Source of the DNA: Agelaius tricolor
Lineage: Eukaryota; Chordata; Aves; Passeriformes; Icteridae
Direction: 5' to 3'
DNA: 64,000 nucleotides
Assembly (NCBI GenBank): GCA_023055355.1
Contig: JALJCS010000028.1
Coordinates: 4,030,418 to 4,094,417, forward strand
The position numbers and the translations under genes were made by a program. How positions within the stretch are numbered: position 1 is the first letter of the stretch; every line of letters starts with the position of its first letter. Under the pieces are notes generated by a model. That model did no database searches. It worked only from the letters and a program-made list of their open reading frames with translations, and had not been told where the DNA came from. Shown here in pieces: positions 44,401 through 56,682 of this stretch.

Positions 44401-47400
44401 AGAGCTATTATTAATAATCTCCAGTAGTGCATAAAAACTTCCAGTTACAGCATGCAATGAAAAATTGGCCCAGGGGCTCTCAGGTACAATATCAATCCCA
44501 CAAAAATAACCTTGGCTACAAGCATGAACTTTATGCTGGTTACAATTTCAGCATTTCAACAATTTCTGACTAGTTTCTTCCTCACAGGAGAGCCCATCCC
44601 ACCTGGGCAATGGAAGCACTTAGGAATGCTCAAGGCTGAAGCAGGACAGCAAAGCCAATCACCCCAAAACCTGCAGAAGAGGACAGAGCCTGACAATGCT
44701 CACCAGCCTCCCACTCTTGCCACACAAACTGGCATACTTGAGCCAAGTTCTCATGTCCTCATGAGGATTCACAACCAGAGATCGGACCATCAATATTCTC
44801 TGCCAGTCTTCCACGATTCGCTGACAGCCCTGAGAGGAAAACACAGAGAATTTGTTATTGTTTGGTCCCCAGTGTACTGCACAGAACCTTGGTTCAGAAT
44901 CTGAAGGGACTTCCATCAAGATAGAGACTTCTCTGCCCATAATTCACAGCAGACATTAGGAACTGCCTGTTGTGGCATTCACATTCCCTGAACAGGATTC
45001 CTTCACACAGGGCTCTTCTCCTGGGAAGCTGAAAGGCAGGGAGAGGCCTCAGAGAAAAGGAAAACAATTCTTATCTCATTTGCTTCTCCTGTGTTGTGCT
45101 CACATGTGGAATGTGTTTGGAGATTGTTCACCCACAGGTGATTGTTCCGTTGCATTCTGCTGGGAGTTGTTTGCAGTCTTTGGCCAATTGGGGCCAAGCT
45201 GTGTCAGGGCTCTGGAGAGAGTTATCAGTTTTCACTATTATCTTTCTAGCATTGTGTAAGCGTCCCTTCTGTATTCTTTAGTATAGTATAGTATTCTTTA
45301 ATAAAGTAATAAATTAGCCTTCTGACAACATGGAGTCAGATGCATCTTTCTTCCCTGCCACAGGGCTCACCATGGATTTACAGGAGTCTATTTCTTGAAC
45401 ACTGCAGTGTGTGAGGAAGGTTCAGTCCCTGACTCTCACAATCTGCAGGCAGCTCAGTGCTTGCAGTCTAATGATATCCTCTCATGGAAAGAGGAGGAAA
45501 GTTCCTGAAGCTGAAACACATCCAAGAATCGGAAAAACTCTTCAAAACACAATTCCAAAGTGAGTCAAAGTGCCTTCCAAAGTGCCTTCTCCACCTATTC
45601 TTGGTTTAAATCTCAACGTGGAGATGGTAGAAAACCAAATGGTTGCAAAGATATTTTTGTCATTGCCCTTTTTCTTTGCCTTGCATGCATTCCTTTTGGA
45701 GGCTGGCACCTCTGAACTGGTTTTTTGCCAGAAACTGCAGCTCCAACTGCTGTGCTGCTTGTGCAAGCATTGTCTGGTTCTTGTCTGTCTGATGGGAGAG
45801 GCACAACACTGAGAGAGGAGGATGAGTCTGTATTTCAAACATTCAAAGATATTACAGAGAAGTAGAATTGTGGAAGGGATGTAACAACTAAATCCATGGT
45901 GCTTGATGCAGTGGCCAAGTACAGGGTAACAGTGTACCCAAAGTTTCTATTCAGCCAGAAACTTTGAAACTTTTTGATTTTGAGGTAAACAAAAGATTTT
46001 TCCAATGACAACAAGGACCTTAGCACCAAAGAAGTTATTCTTTCCCTTTTTCTTTTCTCCCAAATTGAGGACTGGGAAGTTAGGCAAAGCTTGTTCCCTA
46101 ACACCCAAATAAACTTCTTCCAATAGGCATTTAAAAACTATTAAAAAACATCTATAAACCATTCAAGAACTGTTTGTACTGCTTTCAGGACTATAAAAAG
46201 CTATATTCAGACATTACACTTCCTGCCACTCCAGCTTCTCTACCCCAGTGGAATGGCCCTGAGCTTTTCCAGACTGGAATGCAGATGGGAGACTAAAAGC
46301 TTTGTCACACTTTCCCAAACAGCTAAAAAATATACAGCAGGCTTTCATAAGGTGGCAGATTATAGCACTGCCAGTGAAGAACTCTGCTCAGGGATCAGCT
46401 CCTCCTTCAGGCAGCATTTTACCTTAGTTATACCCTTTTTTAATTTTATCCCCTTCTCTAGCAGGAATCACCCACCTCTATTTAAACAGTAATCTTGGAT
46501 GTCCTACTGCATCTGAGGATATTCACTTTCACTGTAGGGATGCCTCTTGTAAGGAAATAAGTGTCAAATATTTCTCTGATTTAAATTTTCAGAGGTACTT
46601 TGGATTTTTGGTGTTTAGAAAGGCACAAAGAAAGGCACAAACTTTTCTTTCAATACTGGAAAAATCAACATTGCTAAAAGTCTCTTCTGAAAGGTCAAGG
46701 TTAATCACAGCATCATTTAGGTTGGAAAAGACCTTTATGATTATCAAGACCAACCATAAACCTAACACTGCCAATTCCACCACTAAGTAATGACCCTAAA
46801 TGTTACCAATCAGCTGGAAATGTTCTTGTAAGAGGTCCAAAAGGAACAGGATAATCTTTTATTTTACGAGCATGTGAATTCTCTGACCAGTTTTCCAACA
46901 TTTGGAGAGAATTCACTTCTTAAAATCCAGCCAGCCAGGTAAGAAGTTCAAACTAGCTTGATCTAAACCAGTATTTCCAGATATCATCCAATATTGAGAT
47001 AAGCAGCCTTGGGGATGTTACTGGTGTCTCTCTTAGGCTTAGTTCACCCTTTTAAAGTATCATATGAGGAACATTAATTTGAAAAATAAAAAAAAGAAGC
47101 CCAAATGAACAACCCAGGCAATGAGGAGAAGCAGAAAGGCACAGAGCCAGGTGAGCATGGATGGAAAGAGCCATGCAAAGATTTGCTGAGCCACCACCCT
47201 GACTCAGAAGGAAGCTGCTCATGCCAGCCCATCAGCATCTCCATCCTGGCCCTTTCAGGGATGTACCTGCAGCCTTTCCCACCAGATCTGGCGGATGATC
47301 TCACGGCGCTCCGGGACAAGTTTGTACTGGATAACCTCTTCCAGCTCTGACAGCATCTGGCAGGATACCATGGCCTGAAGGAAAAAAATCACATTCCATC

Positions 47401-50400
47401 CCAATCACTGCAGAACAAATCTATCATTAAGGAGCAGTATTTTGGCATCAAAATTTTAAGTACATTGGCTACCCAACAGATAAAGGGCCAACTGTGATAT
47501 CCTGGTACCTAGATGAGCTGCTGATTCAAACTCACACTACATGTCAATTCTTACTGACATTCCTAAGTGCCAATTCTTATTTCTTTGGAGGTGGTGGACC
47601 TCACTTCACTCACTTTTAGTTTGTCCCAAAGCTGCTCCTGCACAGTTGTATTTTTTATCTGACAAAAGCCATTTAGCTTGTGGGCCTACATAGGTCTTAT
47701 GTTGGAGACAAGCATTACTCTGAAGTTTCATGCAACTTTTAGAGATAGTCTGAGGCAGCAATGAAGGAAGGGAATGAAGGCTGAGTCTTGTGTTTTGTGT
47801 TGCTGAAATGGCTCCTGAGGTATTAGAAAGTCTCTTTTTTCCCAGCCCTGCAACTGAAGAAGAAGTCAAGATTTGTTGGTTCTGCTTTTCAAGATTGTTT
47901 ATTTTCTCTTATCTGTTCCATTCTTTCTCTGACCTGCTGAGATCTGTCTGGCAGGTCAGTTTGTGGCACAGTCCCTGCCCTTGGGGTGGTGTTGGCTTTT
48001 TATACTCAGAACTAAGTGTACTCTATTTACAATAATTTTCCAATACCTATCACCTATGTTAGACAGTCTGTCTCTATCCTAAACCAATCAAACAGTGCCA
48101 CCATCACAGCAGAAGATGGAGGACAAGAAGAAGGAGAAGAAGGACAGGACACACCCAGATTCCTCCATCTTCCCTCTTGAACCCCCATTCTAAATCCCCA
48201 AAATTCTACTTTTCCACCCTGTGACAAATTAACTCTCATCCTACTCAAACTCTTGTGGCTTGCACATCCTCACACAAAGTTGCCAGTTTTTTCCAAGGGC
48301 TAAAATCCAAGGCCCAGGGGTCTTTGACTCCATGCCAAGCTCTCTGAGCCCCTTGCAGGGTCCCAAGTCCCCCAGGGCAGCCCAGCCAGTCCTGGGTTCT
48401 GACAGCTGGGAGCTCCACTCACCCCATAGGCTCGACTGTAGCTCTCTCCTGCCATGGCAGTCAGCTCAGCATCCAGCAGGTCTCTGGCTTTGTCAATGCA
48501 CTGAAAGAGAAGAAGATATTGCTCACAGGTGGTGGGCTTGATCTAGAGTCAGCTGCTGAGGCTGCTGTTCCATCTCATGAACAAAGCTGGCATTGTTGTC
48601 ACTTTGCTCTCTCTGAGAAAAGGATCCCATAAATAGAAAGATTGGACAGGAAAACAGTGGCCAGGGCATCTATAAGGGAAGTCAAGGACCTTCATTCATC
48701 ACCTGCACAGTTTGAAATTTGTCTTCCTAGAAAATCAAAGTTTGCAGTATTTCTAATCCTACTGTGATTGTAGAGACCATCATTAACAACATTTGTAGAG
48801 GAAAGGTTCACATTTTAGTGCAAAAGAGTTGGTTACAAAAAAGAGCCTAAAGAAATGTCTCTTGATACCACACAATGAAAGAAAATAGCTTTACTGTTTT
48901 ACATAACCCAACAGGATTTTATGAATTTTACAGGACAGCAAATTTCATTTCTCATCCTCAAACTAAGACAGGCTCTTCAAGCATGAAATAAATCCTGCTC
49001 TAGTTCTAGTCATTATATAATCTCTCACCTATAGCTTTTCCTGTTCAAAATGTTAAAGGTTAATCACAAACTTTACCTTTTTGAATGCCTGGTTAATTTT
49101 ACTGTGCACATCATCCAAAAATCTATTTATGGATTTTGACAGCACAGATTGAATTACTCCTTTATCTAAGCTGGCAAGCCAGCACAGAATTTTGAGAAAT
49201 GGGACTTGAGCTTCCTTGGAAAGTAAACAACACGTTTCACATCTACAGAGTCACTCTGCAAATCTCCTCTGTGACAAACAAGCATTACAAATACAATCCT
49301 TACAAATACAAATTACTCTGTTTAATTTACAAATACAATCATTACAAATACAAATTACTCTGTTTAATAGACTCATTCCTTGCCTTGGTACCTCGATTTA
49401 AGATTTGAGATTTATCAGTGCTAGCAGAAAAATGAAGATTATTGTACATGATATATATGAGCACTTGACTGAAAAAGCTGTAAGAGACAGAAGTGCACAA
49501 AAATCCATTAGGAATCTTACAGGTGTCTCAGGCATTCCTGGAAATTTACAGTCAGTGCCTTGTAGAACAGAACCTCTGCTGAGATAATCCTTGTGTCCTG
49601 CCTGTCTAGAAAAGAGGCACAGAAGTAAAAGAAGCCAAAAAATGGCAGAGGAATTCTAATGTTCTACAGCACTGGACCACTCCTATTTGTCAATACATTC
49701 ATTGCTATGTTTCTGGAAATACAAGGTCTAAGATATCCATGGAAAACACATTATTGGGAATTCATAGGTTACAGCCAACTGCTTTACTACAGCCTGTTTT
49801 TCCATGAAACTCTGTAGCCTAGAACATCTTCAAGCAAATGTTGGGATACCAATGAAGAGGATAATTACCTGCTGAGCCAGTGAGAAAAGGTCTTGATGCA
49901 GTGCCAGTACAGCCCTGTAGAAAGCACCATCGTGGGTGTCCCTGGGGATCATGCAGGTGTATTCTTCCATGCTGTCCCACTGACCTGCAGAGACACAGAT
50001 ATCCTCAGCAACACAACATCCTTCTCTGCCATGGGGGAACAGAACAGGAGTAGCCTTTTGCATTTAAATGTGGTACTTTTGCATTTAAGTCAGCTCTCCA
50101 ACAGCTTGTCTTTGGTAGGGACACTGTTATATACATAAACATAGCTACAGACAAGAAAAAAAAGCATTTTTCTTCTAGACAAATTGTTATCCTGGTGGAA
50201 AAGGTTCTTTCATTCTTTGTGATGAAACAATTAAAATTCTGACACTTCCAGAGCATTTGAATGAATGAATGCCCTGCAAAGCAAAAGATGAATTTTTCTC
50301 AGCAAAGGCTGGCAGAGAGCAAGTGATCCATCAGCCTCTCCAGAAAATATCTTGTAACAACACAAATGGACATTTGAACCACTATAGATTTATTCACTTA

Positions 50401-53400
50401 AGATTGTCTACTCTGCAGACACAACCCCTAAAATGTTCAGCAGATACTGTTCTTGTTCTAAATAAGAGTCTGCCACAAATATGAGAAAGTCTTTTTATCT
50501 TATTTCCAGCCTGAGTTCAGTGCAAAGCCAAGCAAAAACAAGAATTTAAGCAACCACTCATCTGCTCAGACCACTCTGTTACTGGAGACCACAATGGGAG
50601 ACTTGATGTAAATGCAGGTTTTCCAAAGGACTTCAATATGGAATGACACTTGTCACATTCACATTTTCTGAAAAATCTCCACACCCAGGATTTTTCTCCT
50701 GGCAAGCTGAGAAGCCTCAGTGAAAAGGAAAACAATCATTATCTCATTGCTGCTCCTGTGTTTTGCTCCTTTGGAATGTGTTTGGAGATTGTTTCATTGG
50801 ATTCTGCTGTGAGCTGTTTTCACTCTTTGGCCAATCATTGCCAAGCTGTGTTGGGACTCAGGAGAAAGAGTTTTTATTATTATCCTTTTAGCCTGCTGTA
50901 AGTATCCTTTCTGTATTCTTTAGTATAGTATAGTTTAGCATTCTTTAACATAATATAGTATAATAAAATAATAAATTAGCCTTCTAAGAACATGGAGTCA
51001 GACTCATCATTCCTCCCTGCCACGAGGGTCCCTGCACATACAACAGACACTCACTCCATTTCCCAATGTAAATAATGGGGTTACTTGATGTTGCTGTTTC
51101 TTGTGCTCTGTAGTTCTGGAAGAAGTTAAAACCATCTGGGCCTGCACCTCATGGGCTGCTGCAGGCCAGCACAGAAGGATACATTACCTAAGCCCCAAGC
51201 AGCAGCAGCAGCCATCCTGGCCATCTTAGCTTGAGTCTCATCATTCACCTGGGTCCACTTCTCACAGCATTGCTGGTGGAGTTGCCCCCTAAGAAGAATC
51301 CACAATTTCTGATCAGGAAAAAAGCTTCTTTCAAGAATTCTGCCTCATTGGACAACCATTTCCCACTGATAAGACAACAACCAGCCTCACTGTTATATTA
51401 TATATATTTATATTTGACTCCTCTGGCCAACTCAACCATGCTCGTTTGATGACAAATATCCTAGCATCAGAAAATAATTTTAAGGTACACCTATGTTTTG
51501 AAAATACACATCCAAAGAGAAGTTTGCATTTGTTCCTCAGTGACTGTTAATGCCTGCTTTAAAATTGGACTGAAAATGCCAATTTATAAATACAGAAAAA
51601 AAAATTCTCAAGAAAATGAACAAACCACCAAAAAAAGGATGCTTAAAATTTTTGCAAGTGTCAGGAGAAGAAACACAGATCTGGATAGCTTGGGCAGGGC
51701 TCCTACTAGCAAACATTCTGAATGAACACATCAAGTCTGAAGACAAAGACTGAAGAAAGAATGTTGCTGTAACCTCAGATGAAGACTTGTCATGGCAGGA
51801 TCTCGGAGGGCATCTGAGCCTTTCATCTCCAGTGGAGAGGAAGCATCAGGATTTTTTATATTATTTCTTTCAAATCAACTGTGAATGCTGCACTAATAGA
51901 AGCAATTACCCTGGGTGTTGCAGTTCCAGGATTTCTCAGGCTGGATACTCTGTAGCAGTGAAACAGCTGCCAACTGTGAGGGAGCACAACTTGCTCTCCC
52001 TGGGCTTATCCTCTCCCCTCCCAAAAAGGAAGGTGAGTTAGTCAAACAGAACCAATGGGCTGCCACAGGCAAGACAGTAATTCTGACAGCTTAATGGCCC
52101 AGGAGGGGAAAAAAACCCAAAGCAAATGTAAAGCCAAGCCAAACCTAGCAACAGCAGTAAATCAGGAGCTCCTAGATGCTGATAAACACTATGGGTCCTA
52201 CAGGAATAACTGTATGAGGCTAAGAATGTTTTGGCTGTACTTTAAAAATATCCCAGCAGAGGACTGAAATGGTGATGCTGCACAAAATAATTCTAGATTA
52301 TCTGCCTTAGCCTGTGAAGCAGACTCCAGCAGCACAGTCAGTCAAGCTGAATGCTACTGAAGAGCATCAGCAGCCAAACTGTGGAATCCTCAGGCTCAGG
52401 ATGACCTCTCTGGAGTCAGCTGCAGGGCAGCAGACAGCCCTTTGCAAAAGCATTTCTGAATTGTAAAAACACCTGCACAGAGTTGGAGTCCAGCCCCACA
52501 AGAGAACTTGGAGACTCTGATTGCTCTCATCACTACAGATTACCAATATATTCATGATATCTAGCACCAACAGAAGAAAATTGTCCTTTTGTTGTTCCAC
52601 AGATTTGTTGCTGATACATGAATAAGTAGGAGGTTCAGAAAGGACACTTAACACAAATAAACATCCTGCAGGGGGGAAAAACTCTTCAAATCCCTGGTGA
52701 GAATACCCAGTTGTATAAAAGCTGACTGAGGAATGCCCAGTTAAGAGGACCTATTTTCCCTCCTAGAAAAGCTACACCCTCTATGTCTCACCCTTGTTTA
52801 GAAACAAAAAGAGCAGAAAAATTCTGCCAGAATTAGGTTTCTCAAGCAGTTCTGTTTCCAGCAGTAAAATGACTTTAGTGAAGAGGAATCTCCTCACTGT
52901 GGTGCCATCCCCTGGGTTCATGTCAGGACCCATCAGGAGACAGCTTGTCACATGCAAAGTTCAGGAGAAAGGCGGAACCTGGATGAACCCACACCTGCCC
53001 CTGGCTAGAACTGCATGCCACAGTGAGCAGGGTGCCTTCTCCAATTACCTTCTTTTAATTAAATAGCCAGAAAAACCAGAAGCCCCCAGTTAAGGAGTAA
53101 GCTGTAAGTCACCAGCAGCTAACCCTGTCACAAACACTGACTGGAATCAGTTATGTGTTGACAACAGAAGTTTGACACAGAACTTGAAATACTAAATGTC
53201 CACAAAGATGGCTTAAGAAATGCTAGAAAGAACAAGATTAGTAAGGAAAACCTCATCCTTCTACAAGGCATAGGTCTGACACTGAATAAACACAGAAATC
53301 TCTCATGTTTTAATCAGAGTTTAAAAAGAAGGGTCACAATGAGCTCTTTTTATGATCCTCTCTGACAAGTTCTGCTCAGTTAATGTTTCCTCTATCTACA

Positions 53401-55993
53401 ATGTCTTTCTCTGTTATAAATGGGGTTGACCTGATGATAAGATTGCAGATTCTCTTCCAGAGACACCTTAACTCACCAGATGACCAATCCCAAAGGGCTT
53501 AGAGATGTCATTACCAGTTCTGACTTAGAGATGTCATTACCAATTCTGACTTCAATGAACAAAGTGAAATGCTACACAAATACTCAAAGTAAGTGGGAGT
53601 AAATAGGAATTCAGGCAAGAATGTTGTACCTGAATGACAGCATCCAGAGAACACAAAGACACCATTTTCCTTAGTCCTCAGGCATTCCCCTCTTACCATT
53701 CACCAAGTGCTTCCAAGCACCGCATCCGTCCCAGCATCAGCTCAGGATCATCTTTGTTTGTGTCCATCTTCTTGTCATAGGCCACCAGAGCATCTTCCCA
53801 TTCATGAAGCTTTTCATACCAGGTAGCTTGAATTTCCTAAGGGAAGGGAAAAAAAAAAAGTAAAAATAAACAGCAGGATTAATGTTGATCATTCTGTATT
53901 AACTACCACAGCTTTTTCTAGAAAATTCTGTGTCTGTGCTGGTCACTTCACCCTTTTATCATTAGAAATAACCTCATGGACTTCTGTGACACAGAGAAGA
54001 GCCTTGAGCTAATGTGGAAACTGGAATCCTGGCACTGCTCCACCTGCCCAGAAATGAACTCAGGTTTACCAGAGGGATTAATCCAGCATCACCCCCTGAC
54101 TCAGTGCCACTGAAACACCACATCAGCAGCTGGTGCTTTTCTTTAGGAGAGGTAGAGTGAGTGGAACAGGAGAAAGGGTAAATCTGTAACATATTCCACT
54201 TCCCATTGTTGCACACACCTGCATTCAAACAAGAAAAACAGCCTTGTGTTCAGGAATGGAATGACCAATTAGAAAAAAAGGCCAAACTTTGCATCTGGCT
54301 ACTGCAAGGCAATTAGTTCATACAGCAGGCACAGTATTGAAGTTATCACACCCTCCACAAGGGAAGGCAATGGTTTGTAACAAAGCCATTAAAAGTTAGC
54401 CAAGCAATGATCCATACCAGCTAAACCCTTCTCTTCAGTCCTTCTTTCTGGATTTTGTTTCTCATTTTCAAGAAATAAAATGCCTTAATATATTTCCACG
54501 TTTTTCTCTGCCAGTGTTTTTCTGCTCAGTCTTTGGCAGCTCATGTCTTGACATAGGCTGCAGAGCAGATTATTTTCCCAGACCTGTGGGCAGGGTCACT
54601 ATAAACCACAATTTGCATGCCAGGTCTTCCACTTAGCTCTTTAACTTCTCAGCTAAGTCATATTTCAATTACATCCCTGAAAGTAGAGCTCACAGCTCCT
54701 CTTTATTGCTTTTCATTTAATTTCAATTCTGGCAAGCTCTGTGCTTTGAACTACACTCACTGCTAGACTGTTGCTGCTAAAGAGTGAAGTCAGAATTAGG
54801 TAATGCAGAACTTTGCTCAATCCACCCAAGGAATTATAAGAAGCTGCAAAGATGTTTTGAAGTCTGTACTTGTCCCAGAAAGGGCTCATTTTCCAGTCTA
54901 GGTCAAAACCACACATAATCCTACACCAGAGCATTTCCACCATTTTGTGCTTACACCTGGTTCCCACTTTCTAGTGGTTCCTGCTTAGAGAGGCTGGTCT
55001 AGTGTGCTCCAGGGCTGCCTTCCTTTTCCAAATTATCCTAAACCAATTACCACTGCAAAATCATCTTTTTTACCAGTAGAACTATCAGGAGAGCATAGGT
55101 GGTTTGGTCTTTGAACACAAATTCAATGACTCATAAAATGAGAAGAAATAATAAAAGGTACATCATTCTGAGAAAGACACACAACAAATATAAAATGGGG
55201 TTATTTCATTTTGATGAGGAACTGGTTAACTTGCTATTCTAAATAATACTTGAACACTTTTGAGAGACTTGAGGTTAACTTCCATTAAATCCTTATCTTG
55301 AGGGTGTTGATGCAGTTTCTCAAATCCTTTAAGCTTAGAACAAGAACTCACTCTCTCACTCACTCCCTTCCCAGCTTATCCTAACTAAAAGGACTTATAT
55401 CTTCAATAAAAGGACTTATATCTTCAATAAAAGGACCTATATCTTCAATAAAAGGACCTATATCTTCAATAAAAGGACTTATATCTTCAATGAAAGGACT
55501 TATATCTTCAATAAAAGGACTTATATCTTCAATAAAAGTACTTATATCTTCAAGTTGCTGGTTGCTCACAGCTGCATTTTGCACCACCAATGCTGCAAAA
55601 TTCTCCTCCAAATCAGCTTCTTGCAGTGCAGCCCTCCCTGTACCCAGCATTTGCTGCAGTGCCCACTGACCATCCCTGTAAGCAGCTTTTCTTTAGAACA
55701 GAAAAGAACTAAAAAAACAAACAAACAAAAAAAGACTTAAAAAAAACTAAAGAAAGGCCCTATAAAGGCCTTTCTTTATGAACAATGAAATATTCTAAGA
55801 AGGGATAGAACCTCAATGTGATTGATTAAGGAAACACACCTCCACCCACCAAAAAACCAAGTCCAGAAAGCATAAAAACACAGGCCAGGAAGAAGTGGAT
55901 TATCCAGTAGGACTCACCAGCTCCCCAAAGTGCTTCATGGCATATTCCAGCACACCAGCAGCTGCCTCTGGCTGTTGGAGTTTATTGTTAATG
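25865..55993 (-). CDS. MTOR: mTOR serine/threonine kinase, C-terminal 30 exons (5' part off window)
   Basis: Catalytic subunit of mTORC1 and mTORC2. Exons equivalent to human 29-58 are 55918-55993, 53697-53836, 51188-51288, 49869-49984, 48423-48500, 47267-47374, 44704-44829, 43933-44064, 40762-40877, 38987-39104, 37934-38140, 36984-37084, 36560-36656, 35936-36034, 35281-35403, 34412-34594, 33684-33818, 33012-33186, 32265-32400, 31451-31598, 30691-30813, 30122-30204, 29078-29150, 28478-28552, 27855-27990, 27483-27548, 27260-27340, 26900-26980, 26370-26475 and 25865-25880. They encode 1117 residues from the position equal to human I1419. The FAT domain occupies the first 15 exons, followed by FRB, kinase and the FATC end CQCYIGWCPFW. 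The reading is almost identical to human except exon 39, which lacks 14 residues of a Thr/Ala-rich loop. The phosphosite motif RTRTDSYS and [15 protein letters not shown] are both present. The first visible exon starts one base into a codon, so exon 28 lies to the right of the window. Confidence 0.98.
29078..30204 (-). other. MTOR: MTOR exons 50-51: catalytic and activation loops
   Basis: Exon 50 ends GYILGLGDR and exon 51 starts HPSNLMLDR, which together make the PIKK catalytic loop with the aspartate and asparagine equal to D2338 and N2343. Exon 51 continues [11 protein letters not shown], the DFG-type metal-binding motif. The junction codon for arginine is split AG/A. Confidence 0.94.
29952..29977. 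repeat. (TA)n microsatellite
   Basis: An uninterrupted run of about twelve TA dinucleotides in MTOR intron 50. Confidence 0.9.
30481..30570. repeat. 14-bp tandem repeat, about six copies
   Basis: GTGGGGATACATGT recurs with an exact 14-base period, the GGGGATACAT core starting at 30485, 30499, 30513, 30527, 30541 and 30555. It lies in MTOR intron 49. Because 14 is not divisible by 3, it stays open in all frames and produces artefact reading frames. Confidence 0.93.
32501..32879 (-). mobile_element. Solo LTR (family with GCTGCTGTGG block), 379 bp
   Basis: Ends are TGTTCACAGG and GGCTACA, flanked by an 8-base match TCAGACAG at 32493-32500 and 32880-32887. On the minus strand it contains AATAATAAATCAAGCCTTCT, the family's polyadenylation region, so its sense is the same as MTOR. 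It lies in MTOR intron 46. Related copies are at 37420 and 40244. Confidence 0.9.
33146..33457. repeat. Three identical 104-bp tandem units across the MTOR exon 46 acceptor
   Basis: Units start at 33146, 33250 and 33354 and look base-for-base identical. The leftmost unit includes the first 41 coding bases of exon 46 and its acceptor at 33186/33187. The other two lie upstream in intron 45 and repeat the acceptor at 33290/33291 and 33394/33395. Confidence 0.95.
33684..34594 (-). other. MTOR: MTOR exons 44-45: FKBP12-rapamycin binding domain
   Basis: Exon 44 opens [19 protein letters not shown] and contains [10 protein letters not shown], with the serine equal to human S2035. Exon 45 contains [10 protein letters not shown] with the positions equal to W2101 and F2108, the drug-contact residues. 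All are unchanged, so rapamycin sensitivity is expected. Confidence 0.93.
34740..34891. repeat. 81-bp direct repeat, nearly two copies
   Basis: A unit starting GATGGCACATTTTTTCTGTA begins at 34740 and again at 34821 in MTOR intron 43. The two copies are almost identical. Confidence 0.9.
36150..36548. repeat. AT-only low-complexity tract with long palindrome
   Basis: About 400 bases of TATTATACTATATT-like and (TA)-rich sequence in MTOR intron 41, ending about 11 bases from the exon 41 donor. It contains a perfect inverted repeat at 36242-36264 and 36273-36295. Confidence 0.92.
36690..36790. repeat. A/C-rich low-complexity tract
   Basis: Runs of AAAC and CCAAAC on the plus strand. On the transcribed strand this is a long T/G-rich tract upstream of the exon 41 acceptor (36656/36657). 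Confidence 0.7.
37420..37802 (+). mobile_element. Solo LTR (same family as 32501-32879), 383 bp
   Basis: It starts TGTCGCAGACATC and ends AGTCACA, with a perfect 6-base target-site duplication GTACCC at 37414-37419 and 37803-37808. The interior shares ACCAATGGTTATCTGCTGCT and AATAATAAATCAAGCCTTCT with its relatives. It is antisense to MTOR, in intron 39. Confidence 0.92.
37934..38140 (-). other. MTOR: MTOR exon 39 with shortened Thr/Ala-rich loop
   Basis: The exon reads [20 protein letters not shown], where human has a 14-residue longer Thr/Ala-rich stretch between SGA and GSNSE. Phases remain closed (69 codons). The missing residues account for the whole length difference between this part of the bird protein and human. 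Confidence 0.9.
38367..38409. repeat. Perfect 18-bp inverted repeat with 7-base loop
   Basis: ATTTAAGATAATAAGACA at 38367-38384 is followed by TTTGAAC and its exact reverse complement at 38392-38409. It is AT-rich and lies in MTOR intron 38. Confidence 0.9.
40244..40619 (+). mobile_element. Solo LTR (same family as 32501-32879), about 376 bp
   Basis: It runs from TGTCACAGGATTTTATGG to CACCACA and shares the GCTGCTGTGGAATGCAACAG and AATAATAAATCAAGCCTTCT blocks with the copies at 37420 and 32501. The flanks TAATGC and TAACAC could be a decayed target-site duplication. It lies in MTOR intron 37, antisense to the gene. Confidence 0.85.
41440..41585. repeat. A/C-rich low-complexity tract
   Basis: About 145 bases made nearly only of A and C, with runs such as AAAAAACCCCCCAAAAA. 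MTOR intron 36; no other signal. Confidence 0.8.
42110..42224. repeat. 61-bp direct repeat, two copies
   Basis: A unit starting CCCAGGGTGAAATAAAAGAA begins near 42110 and again near 42171 in MTOR intron 36. The second copy lacks a few bases. Confidence 0.85.
44971..45363 (+). mobile_element. LTR copy (family starting TGTGGCATTCACATT), about 390 bp
   Basis: It opens TGTGGCATTCACATTCCCTG and shares TGGAATGTGTTTGGAGATTG, GGCCAATTGGGGCCAAGCTG and AATAAATTAGCCTTCTGA with copies at 50651 and 59672. No clear target-site duplication is visible, so the right end is approximate. MTOR intron 34, antisense to the gene. Confidence 0.8.
46695..46805 (-). mobile_element. CR1 LINE, short 3'-end fragment
   Basis: The plus strand reads TCACAGCATCATTTAGGTTG, GAAAAGACCTTTATGATTAT and CCATAAACCTAACACTGCCA, the familiar reverse complement of the CR1 3' end. 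It lies in MTOR intron 34. Confidence 0.85.
47816..48274 (-). mobile_element. Probable solo LTR, about 460 bp
   Basis: On the minus strand it opens TGTGAGGATGTGCAAGCC and contains a TATAAAAAG box, GCCACAAACTGACC and AATAAACAATCTTG near its end, the layout of a retroviral LTR. No target-site duplication was found, so the ends are approximate. MTOR intron 33, sense to the gene. Confidence 0.6.
50651..51045 (+). mobile_element. Solo LTR (family of 44971 and 59672), 395 bp
   Basis: The element runs from TGTCACATTCACATT to CATACAACA with a perfect 6-base target-site duplication GACACT at 50645-50650 and 51046-51051. It has the family's AATAAATTAGCCTTCT region. MTOR intron 31, antisense to the gene. 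Confidence 0.9.
55387..55555. repeat. 21-bp tandem repeat, eight copies
   Basis: AAAAGGACTTATATCTTCAA(T) repeats eight times with one or two changes per copy in MTOR intron 29. Because 21 is divisible by 3, one minus-strand frame stays open as a 7-residue repeat, but it is not spliced or bounded like an exon. Confidence 0.93.
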
Positions 55994-56682
55994 CTGGAAA
56001 GGGAGGAAAAGAAAGATGATTTAACACACTTGGGGTTGGTAGAAGCTTCTACTTGATAACATCAAGGTCTATCATTCAGAATGAGCAATGGACACTCTTT
56101 TTGTTTAGATTTCCACATGAACAATTCAACTACATAAGGCACACAGTGACCATATATTTTCAAAATAATAGGTGCACACATTCTCTGCACATAGTCTGAA
56201 GACACAAAAGACACAAAATAGAGATGGTACATATCTGATTATCAATTCTATGTAACAGCCTGCACAGAGAGAAGAATAGCTGCCAATAATTTTAAAGGCA
56301 TGATTTTTCAAACAGCTCTACTGAAGAGTTTTACAGTAGTAACTTTTTTCCTCCCTATTCTCTTAAACAGACTACTAACTCCTCTGAAAGTCAAAGCAGG
56401 GAATTTAATGCTGCAGGAAACAGTCTGTATCATTAAAATAGCTGACAAATGTCACCAGGAAATTACATAAAGTGTGCAACCCTAATTTCAGTTTCACATT
56501 TCATACAAAGCCTCTGCACTGGCACTTTTCTTTTGCTGATTTTCAAGAACATGCCAGAAACTGCTGCCATCACAACCAATCCTCAGTCTGTACCAGGGAA
56601 TCACTTGTGTTGCAAGGCCTGCTGAATTTTATGAAGCACAAGGAAATAGGTTGCTCTTGAACCTGATTCTCTAGTTCCTGAT

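Noticed and set aside
55381..55650. Seven-residue repeat protein EDISPFI
   Set aside because: Product of the 21-bp intronic repeat; it lies between MTOR exons 29 and 30 and shows no exon signals.
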